Assembly (NCBI GenBank): GCA_003576915.1
Contig: QEVF01000022.1
Span: 1 to 63,832 of the forward strand
Reading direction: 5' to 3'
Source of the DNA: Planctomycetota bacterium
GTDB taxonomy: Bacteria; Planctomycetota; UBA8742; UBA2392
DNA: 63,832 nucleotides
The number at the start of each line of letters is the position of its first letter. The stretch's first letter is position 1. The notes beneath the pieces were generated by a model. That model ran no database searches. It saw only the letters and a program-made list of their open reading frames with translations, and was not told the origin of the DNA. A program made the position numbers and the translations under genes. This document shows, piece after piece, positions 42,595 to 50,717 of the stretch.

Positions 42595-43109
42595 CCGGCA
42601 TCCTGCATGTGTTCTCGGGCTTCCTTGACGAGCGCTGCCAGGAAGGGCCCAAAGCGCGCCTCGTTTTCCCTGTCGCCCTTGACCAGGTGCTTGTGGGCGT
42701 CATGGATGAGCTTGGTGCGGGCGCGCCGGTCCTGCCACCCTTCCCGCAGGCGCTCGAGGGTTACGGCCGGCGGATCGACGTGTACGTCCTTGACATGAAG
42801 GACCTTGGGCAGGCCCAGAGAACTCATGGCGCGCAGAGTCGTGGGAGTGGCGTTGACCACGGTAACGGCCACGCACAGGCAGTCACTGCCGGTTTCCACG
42901 GGGTAGGTGGTGAAGCCCCACAGGGTGCCCATGAACGTGGAGTCGAGGCCGGTGCATGCGTCAAGGTCAACGACGACGCCGCGGATGCCACTGGCCAGCG
43001 CGGCCTCCACGTAATCGCGCAGGGGCCCGGCGTTGTTGAAGTTGCCTAGCCCCACGACCTTGGCGTAAATCGCCCCGGCCACACGGGCTACTTCGATGTA
43101 ACCTGCCAT
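42591..43109 (-). CDS. STAS-domain protein (anti-sigma-factor-antagonist type)
   Basis: The product has 172 residues. The STAS fold occupies about 1-110, with GVVVDLDACTGLDSTFMGTLWG, the typical segment whose Ser is phosphorylated in SpoIIAA-like antagonists. The C-terminal 60 residues are charged and helical (DRRARTKLIHDAHKHLV) and not part of the usual domain. It probably senses or relays a signal by partner switching. It overlaps the downstream zinc-ribbon membrane gene. Confidence 0.8.
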   Translation of the reverse strand: MAGYIEVARVAGAIYAKVVGLGNFNNAGPLRDYVEAALASGIRGVVVDLDACTGLDSTFMGTLWGFTTYPVETGSDCLCVAVTVVNATPTTLRAMSSLGLPKVLHVKDVHVDPPAVTLERLREGWQDRRARTKLIHDAHKHLVKGDRENEARFGPFLAALVKEAREHMQDAG

Positions 43110-43157
43110 CGCTGCTCAGCGGGCCAACGCACCGCCGTCCCTGTGGAAGGGCCCGCG

Positions 43158-43571
43158 CTAACTCACGCGCAGGCCCGAATTGACCCTCTTCATCGCCGTC
43201 AACGGAATGACGTCACTGCCGTCCGTGACTGCCAGCAACATCCCCTGGCTTTCAATACCCCGCATCTTCCGGGGCTTGAGATTGGCTACAATGACAATGT
43301 CCTTGTCCAGTATGTCCTCGGGTTTCACCCATGCCTTGATGCCCGCGCAAATCGTCCGTTCGGCGCCGCCTACATCCACCGTCAGTACCAGCAGCTTGTC
43401 CGCATTGGGGTGAGGCGCGGCAGCCTTCACCCTCCCAGTCTTCAGAACAACCTTGGCGAAATCTTCAATCCCGATTTCAGGGGGCTCGGCCTCAGCAGCG
43501 GTGGCTGCGGGGGGAGTGTCAGATTTCGTGGGTTCTGCCTGATTCAAGGCCCTGGCTCCGGTTTTCAACAC
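43158..43571 (-). CDS. tRNA-binding (EMAP/CsaA-like) domain protein
   Basis: The product has 137 residues with a GTG start. An acidic, low-complexity N-terminus (about 1-35) precedes an OB-fold tRNA-binding domain like the C-terminal MetG domain: LKTGRVKAAAPHPNADKLLVL, then VIVANLKPRKMRGIESQGMLLA. Free-standing domains of this type bind tRNA or serve as CsaA-like chaperones. It may be an independent MetG-beta subunit. It is monocistronic, divergent from the GT-C-like gene. Confidence 0.83.
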   Translation of the reverse strand: MLKTGARALNQAEPTKSDTPPAATAAEAEPPEIGIEDFAKVVLKTGRVKAAAPHPNADKLLVLTVDVGGAERTICAGIKAWVKPEDILDKDIVIVANLKPRKMRGIESQGMLLAVTDGSDVIPLTAMKRVNSGLRVS

Positions 43572-43678
43572 GCGATTCTAGCTTTATTGGGCCGGTTCTT
43601 CAACATGCGCCGACCGCTTGGTCATTCCCCGCCGATTGTGTGAGCAAGGGGGCCCGGCGCTGCTATCTTTGGGCCCCC

Positions 43679-45427
43679 ATGGACTTGCCCGATTCCAAGA
43701 ACTCATCCTGGGCGGCCACGTTCAGGCTGCCTTCGGTTCAGGCCATGCTGTTGGCCTTGCTGGCTTTCCTGGCCACGGCCTGGTTCCAGATCGGGCCGGG
43801 GTTTGTGGATGACGGCCAGGGCGGTTCGCGGCTGGGCATGCAGGCTGTAGGCCTGCTGGACGTCGATGGCTACTACCACATCAAGATGGGGGAACTTTAT
43901 CGCACGGGGGACGTCCAGCGCGCCGGCGTTGACTTTCATTGGGCGCGCGAAAGCATCTGGAACGGCCAGTTCTCCGACAAGGACTACCTCTACCATCTCT
44001 ACCTTGTGCCCTTTGCCGCCCTGCTGGCGAACGGTCCCCACGACGCCGAAGGCCTGATCGCCGCAGGCAAAGCAGCCTGCTGCGTCAACATGGTGCTGCT
44101 GACCATGGCCGTTTTTGCCGCCCTCCGCATCATGGGAGTGCGGCGCGCTTGGCTGTACACCCTGCTGATGATCTTCTTCGGCGGCGGCTACTTCGTGTTC
44201 CGCGTCAATCTCAACCGCAGCTACATGTTCTCCATAGCGCTGGCCCTGTTGGGTTACGTGCTGATCGCGCGCACGACCCTGCCCCATGCACGAAAGGGGG
44301 CGTGGCTGGGGCTCTTCCTTCTCTCGGCCATCTACGCCTTGAGCTACACCGCCAGTCACTTCCTGCTCGTGCTGCTGGCCGTTCGCGGCGTGCTGCAACT
44401 TCTGGTCGGAGCACCGGCGGGAGAGACGCGGCTGTCTGAGCTGCGCTGCAACCTGTTGACGGCAGCCGTCATCGCCGCAGGCATTCTCACGGGCGTGCTC
44501 CTGCATCCGGACCCGTCAGCGGCGCTGCATCATTGGTGGGTGCAGAGCATCGTCGTCATGGCCCTTTCCCATCAGGACAGCGTGGGGCGCGCTCTGGATG
44601 AGGTCATGCGCGTGCTGTTCAACGAGCAGACCAACTACGCGCGCCACATTGACATCGCCCTGGGCATGGAACTGCAGGAAATGGGCGGGCGCGGCCTGGT
44701 GTTTGACAACTTCGCTGCGCTGTTCGCTCCCATGCTTCTACCGCTGTTTGCGGCGTGGGCGCGCTGGCGACCCTCGCGCGAAGCCGTGCTGACGGGTGGC
44801 GTCTCCATCGCGGTGCTCTGCATGTTCCTGCTGAACATGCGCTTTGTCGAGTATGTGGGCCCCTTCTCCGCCCTGGCCGTCGGCCTATGGATGGAGGGGG
44901 TGCTGGCTTCGCGCGGCTACCAGGCGTGGCAGCGGCAGGCGCCGGCTTTGTCCCGTGCCGCGCCCCTGGCACTGGCGCTGATCGCGGGCATCTCGGTGGT
45001 GGGGTTCTGGCTGGGTTCGGGCCTGGGCTTGCGCCCGGCCGACCGTGGAGAGATTGCCCCGGCCGGTCTTTGGCTTCAGCAGAATACCCAAGCCCACGGC
45101 AAGGTGGTCTACCACGACCGCTGGGACGACTTCTGCCACCTGTTGTTCTACGCCAGCGAGTGCGACTATCTTGCAGGTCTGGACCCCACCTTTTTCGCGG
45201 TGAAGAACCGAGAGCGTTACGAACTGTGGCGCAACATCAACCGGGGCAAGGTCAGCGATTTTGTCCCAGCCGTGCGGGACACCTTTGGCGCGAGCTACAT
45301 GCTGATTCATCGCAGCAGCAGCGACTTCCTTTACAATCGCGCGCAGGAAGAAGTACGGGCCGGTCGGTTGCGCCTGTGCATCCGGGACCCGGAAGACGAT
45401 TGGGCTCTGTTTGAGGTTGTGCGATGA
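43679..45427 (+). CDS. GT-C-like polytopic membrane protein (STT3-related?), copy 1
   Basis: The product has 582 residues with about twelve membrane helices. After the first helix comes LLDVDGYYHIKMGELYRTGDV (in two parts), an acidic, aromatic motif like the catalytic DxD-type loop of GT-C enzymes. Near the C-terminus is a soluble part with YHDRWDDFCHLLFYASECDYLAG. The layout resembles STT3-type oligosaccharyltransferases, so a lipid-linked-sugar transferase role is likely but unproven. The ATG at 43679 was chosen because it gives a short cytoplasmic N-terminus. Its stop overlaps the start of the paralogous gene by four bases. Confidence 0.72.
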   Translation: MDLPDSKNSSWAATFRLPSVQAMLLALLAFLATAWFQIGPGFVDDGQGGSRLGMQAVGLLDVDGYYHIKMGELYRTGDVQRAGVDFHWARESIWNGQFSDKDYLYHLYLVPFAALLANGPHDAEGLIAAGKAACCVNMVLLTMAVFAALRIMGVRRAWLYTLLMIFFGGGYFVFRVNLNRSYMFSIALALLGYVLIARTTLPHARKGAWLGLFLLSAIYALSYTASHFLLVLLAVRGVLQLLVGAPAGETRLSELRCNLLTAAVIAAGILTGVLLHPDPSAALHHWWVQSIVVMALSHQDSVGRALDEVMRVLFNEQTNYARHIDIALGMELQEMGGRGLVFDNFAALFAPMLLPLFAAWARWRPSREAVLTGGVSIAVLCMFLLNMRFVEYVGPFSALAVGLWMEGVLASRGYQAWQRQAPALSRAAPLALALIAGISVVGFWLGSGLGLRPADRGEIAPAGLWLQQNTQAHGKVVYHDRWDDFCHLLFYASECDYLAGLDPTFFAVKNRERYELWRNINRGKVSDFVPAVRDTFGASYMLIHRSSSDFLYNRAQEEVRAGRLRLCIRDPEDDWALFEVVR

Positions 45428-47169
45428 CGGAATCTCAGCCCCAAGCGTTGACGGCGCCGGAGCACGCCGAAGAGGGAAGTGCCATCCGCCAGGGCGTGCT
45501 GCTGTTCCTGATCTCGATGCTGGCGTTCATGACCCTGCAGATTCTGCCGGGCACCGTCACGAATGAAGACGGCAGCACGCGCTTTGGCCTGCGTTCGCGC
45601 TCGTTTCCGCTGGGCGACAGCCCCTACCACGTGCGCATGGCCTACCTTTATCGCACCGGGGCCATAGCCGAGGCCGGCCAGAACTTTCACTGGATGAGCG
45701 ATTCCATCTGGTCGGACGCTTTTGCCAACAAGGAGTTCCTGTTTCATCTCTATCTGGTTCCCTTCACGCTTGGCGCTGACGACATGGGCGACACCACGGC
45801 GCTGATCTGGGGCGGCAAGGTTGCCTCGGCCGTGCTCCTGTCGCTGCTCATGGTTACGGTGTTTGCCGTACTGCGCTGCTTTGGCGTGAGGCACGCCTGG
45901 GCCTATGTGCCCCTGGTGATCGCGTTGGGCGGCTGGGTTTTCTGCTCGCGGGCCGAGGAGTTGCGCGCCTGGCCCATGGGGGTGATCTGCTCCCTGACCG
46001 GGTGGGTCATGATGGCGAAGAACCGGCGCGTCGAGCTGGCGCTGGTGGCGGCCATCTTCACGCTGGCCTACTCCGCGGTCCACTTTCTGGCCATTCTCTG
46101 GGCGGTGCGCACCGTTCTCATGCTGGTCTGGGGGCCGGAGCGGGGGGCCACCCGCAAGTCGGAGTTCAAGGCCAATCTCTGGCTGCTGGCCGCCATCCTG
46201 GGCGGAATTCTGCTGGGTGCGTTGCTGCACCCCAATCGCGCCGGCTTCATGCGCATGTGGGCCGTCACCTACCTGCTGGTTCCCGCGGGCATTCTCAAAG
46301 GGGCTGCCCGAGAAACGGCCTTTGACCTGTTTGCCGCGCTTGGCATCAGCCCGGGGTATTCCACGCAGGAGGCCTCGCGCATGCTGCTGGGCATGGAGTT
46401 CCTGCCCCTGGCCGGCACGGACCTGCTGGTGGCGGGATCGGCGGCCATACTCACGCCCATGCTGCTGACGCTGCTTTCGCTGAGATTGCGGCACAGGCCG
46501 GGGCGGGAAGCCGTGCTGGCAGGCGGTGCCGCCGTGCTGGTGCTTTTCATGTTTCTGAACAGCCTGCGGTTTGCGGAAATCATGGGACCGTTCATGGCCC
46601 TGGCCGTGGGCCTGTGGCTGGACAGCCTGTTCAGAAGTCGGCGCTGGCAGGCCCTGCAGGGGCGCCGTCCCCTTCTGCTGTTGCGCCTGAAAAAGGCCGG
46701 AGCGACTCTGGCCCTGCTGGCGGCCACGGCGGTCATGGGCAGCCTGATCGCGGACCGTGATCCCAACCTGCCGGTGCCCTGGCGTGACGCGGCGTTGTTC
46801 ATGCGTGACGCGGCGGGCGACTCCCGGCCCAAGGTGTACCATACGCAATGGGACGTGTTCCCCGGCCTGTTCTTCTATGCCCCGAACTGCGATTACCTGG
46901 TCGGTATGGACCCCAACTACATGCTGGCCCACGACGCCGAGAAGTCGCGGCTGATCTGGGACGTGTACTACGGCAAGGTGGACGATGCCACGCTGGGACG
47001 AATTCAACGGATGTTCAAGCCCGACTGGCTGTACGTGGACTCCAACATCACGCCGGCCTTCGGAAAGTACTGTGAGGAGCAGGTGCAGAAGGGCGCCCTG
47101 GAGCGCATCTACAAAGACGCTTACTACAGCCACATCGCAGTCTATCGCGTGGTGAAGAAGGGGGGCTGA
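45424..47169 (+). CDS. GT-C-like polytopic membrane protein (STT3-related?), copy 2
   Basis: The product has 581 residues, paralogous to the preceding gene. LGDSPYHVRMAYLYRTGAI corresponds to the DGYYHIKM loop of the first copy, FHWMSDSIWSDAFANKEFLFHLYLV is shared nearly motif for motif, and the C-terminal soluble part has YHTQWDVFPGLFFYAPNCDYLVGMDPNY. The tandem pair suggests duplication with divergence in substrate. The likely role is membrane glycan transfer using a lipid-linked donor. It is 2 bases ahead of ubiX. Confidence 0.72.
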   Translation: MTESQPQALTAPEHAEEGSAIRQGVLLFLISMLAFMTLQILPGTVTNEDGSTRFGLRSRSFPLGDSPYHVRMAYLYRTGAIAEAGQNFHWMSDSIWSDAFANKEFLFHLYLVPFTLGADDMGDTTALIWGGKVASAVLLSLLMVTVFAVLRCFGVRHAWAYVPLVIALGGWVFCSRAEELRAWPMGVICSLTGWVMMAKNRRVELALVAAIFTLAYSAVHFLAILWAVRTVLMLVWGPERGATRKSEFKANLWLLAAILGGILLGALLHPNRAGFMRMWAVTYLLVPAGILKGAARETAFDLFAALGISPGYSTQEASRMLLGMEFLPLAGTDLLVAGSAAILTPMLLTLLSLRLRHRPGREAVLAGGAAVLVLFMFLNSLRFAEIMGPFMALAVGLWLDSLFRSRRWQALQGRRPLLLLRLKKAGATLALLAATAVMGSLIADRDPNLPVPWRDAALFMRDAAGDSRPKVYHTQWDVFPGLFFYAPNCDYLVGMDPNYMLAHDAEKSRLIWDVYYGKVDDATLGRIQRMFKPDWLYVDSNITPAFGKYCEEQVQKGALERIYKDAYYSHIAVYRVVKKGG

Positions 47170-47171
47170 CC

Positions 47172-47780
47172 GTGGGCGAACGACCGGTAGTTGTCGCGGT
47201 GACCGGGGCGTCGGGCATCCAGTATGCTCAGCGCCTGCTTTCGGTGCTGGCTCTGGGGGGGCTTGAGGCTCATGTGGTGTTCAGCCAGGCAGCCTTTGAG
47301 GTCTGGCGTGCGGAGCTGGACATTCCCTGCCGGCCCGAGAAGCCTGACCTCGCGGCCTTCTGCGGTGCCCCGGCCCGTTCGCTGAAGCTGTACCGCAACG
47401 ACATGATCGGCGCGAAGATTGCGTCGGGCAGTTTCCGGCATCGGGGCATGGCCATTGTGCCCTGCACCATGGCCACCCTGGGCCGCGTGGCAAACGGCAG
47501 CGGCGAGGGTCTCATCGAGCGCGCGGCCGAGGTTACGCTCAAGGAGCGGCGCAAGCTCATTGTGGTCCCCCGCGAGACGCCCCTTTCCCTGGTGGCCCTG
47601 CGCAACATGACGGCACTGACGGAGGCCGGCGGGGTCATTGTGGACGCCAACCCCGGCTTCTATGGCCGGCCGCAGACCGTGCAGGACATGATTGACTTCG
47701 TCGTGGCCCGTGTCCTGGACCTGCTGGAGATTGAACACAGCCTGGGCAGGCGTTGGGGCGAAGTCCAGCCGCGCAATTGA
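47172..47780 (+). CDS. ubiX: Flavin prenyltransferase UbiX
   Basis: The product has 202 residues, the usual UbiX length, with a GTG start. VVVAVTGASGIQYAQRLL (about 6-23) is the flavin-binding start, then AIVPCTMATLGRVANGSGEGLIERAA and LIVVPRETPLSLVALRNM are the family hallmark segments. It prenylates FMN to give the cofactor of UbiD-type decarboxylases (ubiquinone/menaquinone or aromatic-acid metabolism). No ubiD gene is adjacent. It lies at the end of the GT-C-like gene pair. Confidence 0.93.
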   Translation: MGERPVVVAVTGASGIQYAQRLLSVLALGGLEAHVVFSQAAFEVWRAELDIPCRPEKPDLAAFCGAPARSLKLYRNDMIGAKIASGSFRHRGMAIVPCTMATLGRVANGSGEGLIERAAEVTLKERRKLIVVPRETPLSLVALRNMTALTEAGGVIVDANPGFYGRPQTVQDMIDFVVARVLDLLEIEHSLGRRWGEVQPRN

Positions 47781-47861
47781 GCCTCGCTGCGGGCTGCCGG
47801 GTGGCCATGTTGCGCCCGCGCAGCACCCAAGGCAGCATGTTGGACCGCGCCGAGCCCGGAC

Positions 47862-49052
47862 ATGTCAAAGCCTGACGTCAAGCAGCTTCAGGAACAGCTT
47901 GAGGTTCTCCAGAAGGAGAACGAGCAGTTGCGTCGCAAGCTGCAGCTCGTCACGGGCGGGCCCGCCACAGGCTCCATGACTCTGGGCTCCCTGACCATGG
48001 TGGGGCAGACGCGTGCGCCCCAGGCCACCATTGCGGGGCTTTCGGTCGCCTATCTCATCGTCGACAAGTCCTTTCGCGTGATCAAGATGAACACGCGCAT
48101 GTCTGACTTCATCGGCGTCGGCAAGCAGGTGATTGACGGCAAGCCCAACATCGTGGAGATCGACACCCTGGAGTGGGCCCCCGGCGTGTTCCAGACACTC
48201 CTGCAGGACGCACTGGAAAGCGCCTCCGAAGAGACCTTCGAGGCCGAGCGGCCCTCGGGCGTCTCGGGCAAGATGGAGTACTTCCAGTTCAAGGCTGTCT
48301 GGGTTGGCGGGCAGGGCACGGTCACCGTCGAAGACGTCACCCGCCTCAAGGTGACGCGCCAGTTCTTCGAGCGTCTGGTGAGCCCGCGCATCGTCGAGCA
48401 GTTGCTCGACACCTCGGAGGACCCCTTCAGCACGGACAAGCGCAAGATGACCGTGCTGTTTGGCGACCTGCGCAACTTCACCAACTTCTGTGAGGCCGTG
48501 GAAGGCAAGGTCGTGCAGACCGTTTTCAACGAGTTCTTTGAAGTCTGCATGCGGGCCATTGACGCCAACGACGCCACCCTGGACAAGTTCGTGGGCGACC
48601 AGGTCATGTGCCTCTTCGGCGCCCCCATTCCCGAAAACGGCCACGCTTACCATGCCGTCAAGCTGGCCACGGATCTGCAGCAGGCCATGCAGGCCACGCG
48701 GGCCCGCTGGATCGAGCGCGGGCTTGTGCCCGAGGCCCTGCTCGCCAAGCACCCCGAAGTGCTGGCCCTCGGCATTGGAATCAACACCGGGGACATGCTG
48801 CTGGGGCTGTTCGGCAGCGAGCGCGCCAACCAGTACACCGTGCTCGGACACCACGTCAACCTGGCGGCGCGGCTGTGCAATTTCGCCGCCGGCAACGAAG
48901 TGCTGGCGACGCTGGGTACCGTGCAGGAAATCTCGCGCTTTGCCAAGCAGTATCCCAACGAGATCACGATACCGATCAAGTTCCGCACCAAGGCACAGAT
49001 CGAGGTCAAGGGTGTGGCCGAGCCCGTCACGGTGGCCACCCTGGCGCTCTGA
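47862..49052 (+). CDS. Adenylate/guanylate cyclase with PAS-like sensor domain
   Basis: The product has 396 residues. A coiled coil (about 1-33), a PAS-like domain (about 55-160) and a class III cyclase domain (about 170-395) follow in order. The cyclase shows the metal-binding GDLRNFTNF (first Asp), KFVGDQVMCLFGAP (second Asp) and GIGINTGDMLLG. The domain includes the purine-specifying region and dimer-interface residues expected for an active enzyme. It would make cAMP or cGMP in response to a PAS-sensed signal. It is a single gene. Confidence 0.88.
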   Translation: MSKPDVKQLQEQLEVLQKENEQLRRKLQLVTGGPATGSMTLGSLTMVGQTRAPQATIAGLSVAYLIVDKSFRVIKMNTRMSDFIGVGKQVIDGKPNIVEIDTLEWAPGVFQTLLQDALESASEETFEAERPSGVSGKMEYFQFKAVWVGGQGTVTVEDVTRLKVTRQFFERLVSPRIVEQLLDTSEDPFSTDKRKMTVLFGDLRNFTNFCEAVEGKVVQTVFNEFFEVCMRAIDANDATLDKFVGDQVMCLFGAPIPENGHAYHAVKLATDLQQAMQATRARWIERGLVPEALLAKHPEVLALGIGINTGDMLLGLFGSERANQYTVLGHHVNLAARLCNFAAGNEVLATLGTVQEISRFAKQYPNEITIPIKFRTKAQIEVKGVAEPVTVATLAL

Positions 49053-49164
49053 TCCGGGGTCCGTCGGCTTTGATTCGCCGGGTTCCCAAGTAAGATTATT
49101 GCCCCTTGCAGGACAATCACTTGCGCGCGAATGTTATCGTGCGCACAGACAGGCGCACCTACCC

Positions 49165-50505
49165 ATGAACCAGCCCCTGGGGCCCAAACGCAACATCAAC
49201 CCGCCGCCGCGGCGCCCCGTGGACAGCGGGGCCACAGCCGCGCCACAGGGCCGAGCCGGTATGGGAAAGCCGCCCAGCCGCCCGATCTCCACTTCCCAGC
49301 AGGCCCTGCGTCAGGGGCAGCCTTTGCCGCAGCGCAAGCCCCTTCAGGCGCGGCCGGCGACGGGCGCGCAGGGGCCGGCGGCCCCGCCTGGCAGGAAGAA
49401 AAGCGGCCCCATTGACCCCGCCGCCGAGGCCCCGAAGGCCCAGAAGCCACGCAGCGTCGAGGAGCTGATTCCGGCCCTGGTGCGTTACGCCATCAAACAG
49501 CCGCAGGGCCTGGGCATTGCCGAGTTTGACGAGAAGCTCGTGCCGCGCATGAAGGAGCTGCTGCCTCCGGCACTGGCAGGGGCTGCTGACGAAGTGCTGG
49601 CGGGCCACCTGCTGGAGCTGGCCCAGGCCCTGTTCATTGCCATCGTGTGCGGGCAGTTCAAGGGGCGGCCAGTGCTCTGCGGCGTGCGCGCCGCGGAACT
49701 GGCTGCCGACCTGGTGGAGCGCATGCTGTCCAGACTGGGCGAGCAGGAGGAGCAGCGTCTCACCATCATACGCTGCAAGAACCTGCTGGCGGGCCTGACC
49801 TTACAGGCTGTGCGGCTGCTGGAAACGACCAACCTTGAGCACGAGAGCCTCAAGGGTTTCACGGACAACTACGAGCGCGCGGTCATTATTGCCTATGGCC
49901 TGAAGACCCAGGCCGAGGCCACAGGTCAGGCGCCCTGGGCCGGCCTGAAGGACAACCCGCTGGACAAGCGCATCGGCGCCACGATCAACACGATGAGCAA
50001 TGTGTTTGGGGACTACATTGCCAATCACAGCAAGGATCTGAGCGAAGAAGTCAACCAGAGCGTGCTGGCCGAGTTTGACGGATTCATGGAGCGCTTTGCG
50101 CCCTACATCGAAGGCGGGCATGCCGCCTCCGTCGAGAAGAGCAAGCAGCTCAACAAGAACGTCACCGGCATTTACCAGCGCCCGGAGAAGGTGGAGCCAC
50201 TGGAGATTCGCGAACTGCGCACCCGGCCTGCAGGCGTCGAGATCCGGCTGGCGGACGGGCGCGTGCTGTTTGTTTCGCGTGACGACGCCCGGCGCATCGG
50301 CGCCGCAGCCGACGGCGAGGTAGACGACACGGCCAAGCGAGAGCGCGAAGCCCTTGAAGCGCGGCAGGCTGAGGCCCAGCCTTCGGAAGTCATGCGCAGC
50401 GTGGAAAAGGGTCCTTCGCGCCAGCATGCCAAGGACGCGCTGGAGCAGCGGCACAAGGGCAGCGCGCCCATCAAGGCCCCGCTGCCCCGTCCCCGCCCGC
50501 GCTAG
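49165..50505 (+). CDS. Protein of unknown function with a Pro/Arg-rich N-terminus
   Basis: The product has 446 residues. Residues 1-95 are disordered, rich in Pro, Gln and Arg. The rest is helical and soluble, with one stretch CGQFKGRPVLCGVRAAELA, and a basic C-terminal tail (about 380-446). No family is recognised, and there are no membrane segments. The ATG at 49165 starts MNQPLGPKRN, after which the frame continues to a TAG at 50503-50505 within CTAG. The upstream-extended frame overlaps the cyclase gene and is not used. Confidence 0.65.
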   Translation: MNQPLGPKRNINPPPRRPVDSGATAAPQGRAGMGKPPSRPISTSQQALRQGQPLPQRKPLQARPATGAQGPAAPPGRKKSGPIDPAAEAPKAQKPRSVEELIPALVRYAIKQPQGLGIAEFDEKLVPRMKELLPPALAGAADEVLAGHLLELAQALFIAIVCGQFKGRPVLCGVRAAELAADLVERMLSRLGEQEEQRLTIIRCKNLLAGLTLQAVRLLETTNLEHESLKGFTDNYERAVIIAYGLKTQAEATGQAPWAGLKDNPLDKRIGATINTMSNVFGDYIANHSKDLSEEVNQSVLAEFDGFMERFAPYIEGGHAASVEKSKQLNKNVTGIYQRPEKVEPLEIRELRTRPAGVEIRLADGRVLFVSRDDARRIGAAADGEVDDTAKREREALEARQAEAQPSEVMRSVEKGPSRQHAKDALEQRHKGSAPIKAPLPRPRPR

Positions 50506-50717
50506 CGCTCTGTCCCGTGAATCCTTTTGCTACGCGCCGCTGTGCGGCCCTTTCTGGCACTCTGTATCTTCATGGGCCTCGGCCACGCCTATGGCGCAAA
50601 GTCTCCTCCAAAGGCCGCCTTCTGTTGCGCGCGCACATGCTCGCGACAAACGATTCACGGGGCAAGGCCCGGAAAGTTGCTGAAAGGGTGGCCGCATCCC
50701 ACTCTTTCAACAGCCTG
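50506..50717. repeat. Element D: partial repeat between two convergent CTAG stops
   Basis: The right 45 bases (about 50673-50717) match the end of the 152-bp repeat (TGAAAGGGTGGCCGCATCCC, then CTCTTTCAACAGCCTG). The left end does not match the terminal repeat. CTAG flanks both ends (50502-50505 and 50718-50721), and each CTAG contains the TAG stop codon of a convergent gene. It is 212 bases, longer than the intact copies, so it is a decayed or composite insertion. Confidence 0.6.

Noticed and set aside
45331..47133. 600-codon minus-strand ORF opposite the second GT-C-like gene
   Set aside because: It is an antisense shadow with biased Gln/His/Arg composition; the plus strand encodes the membrane protein.
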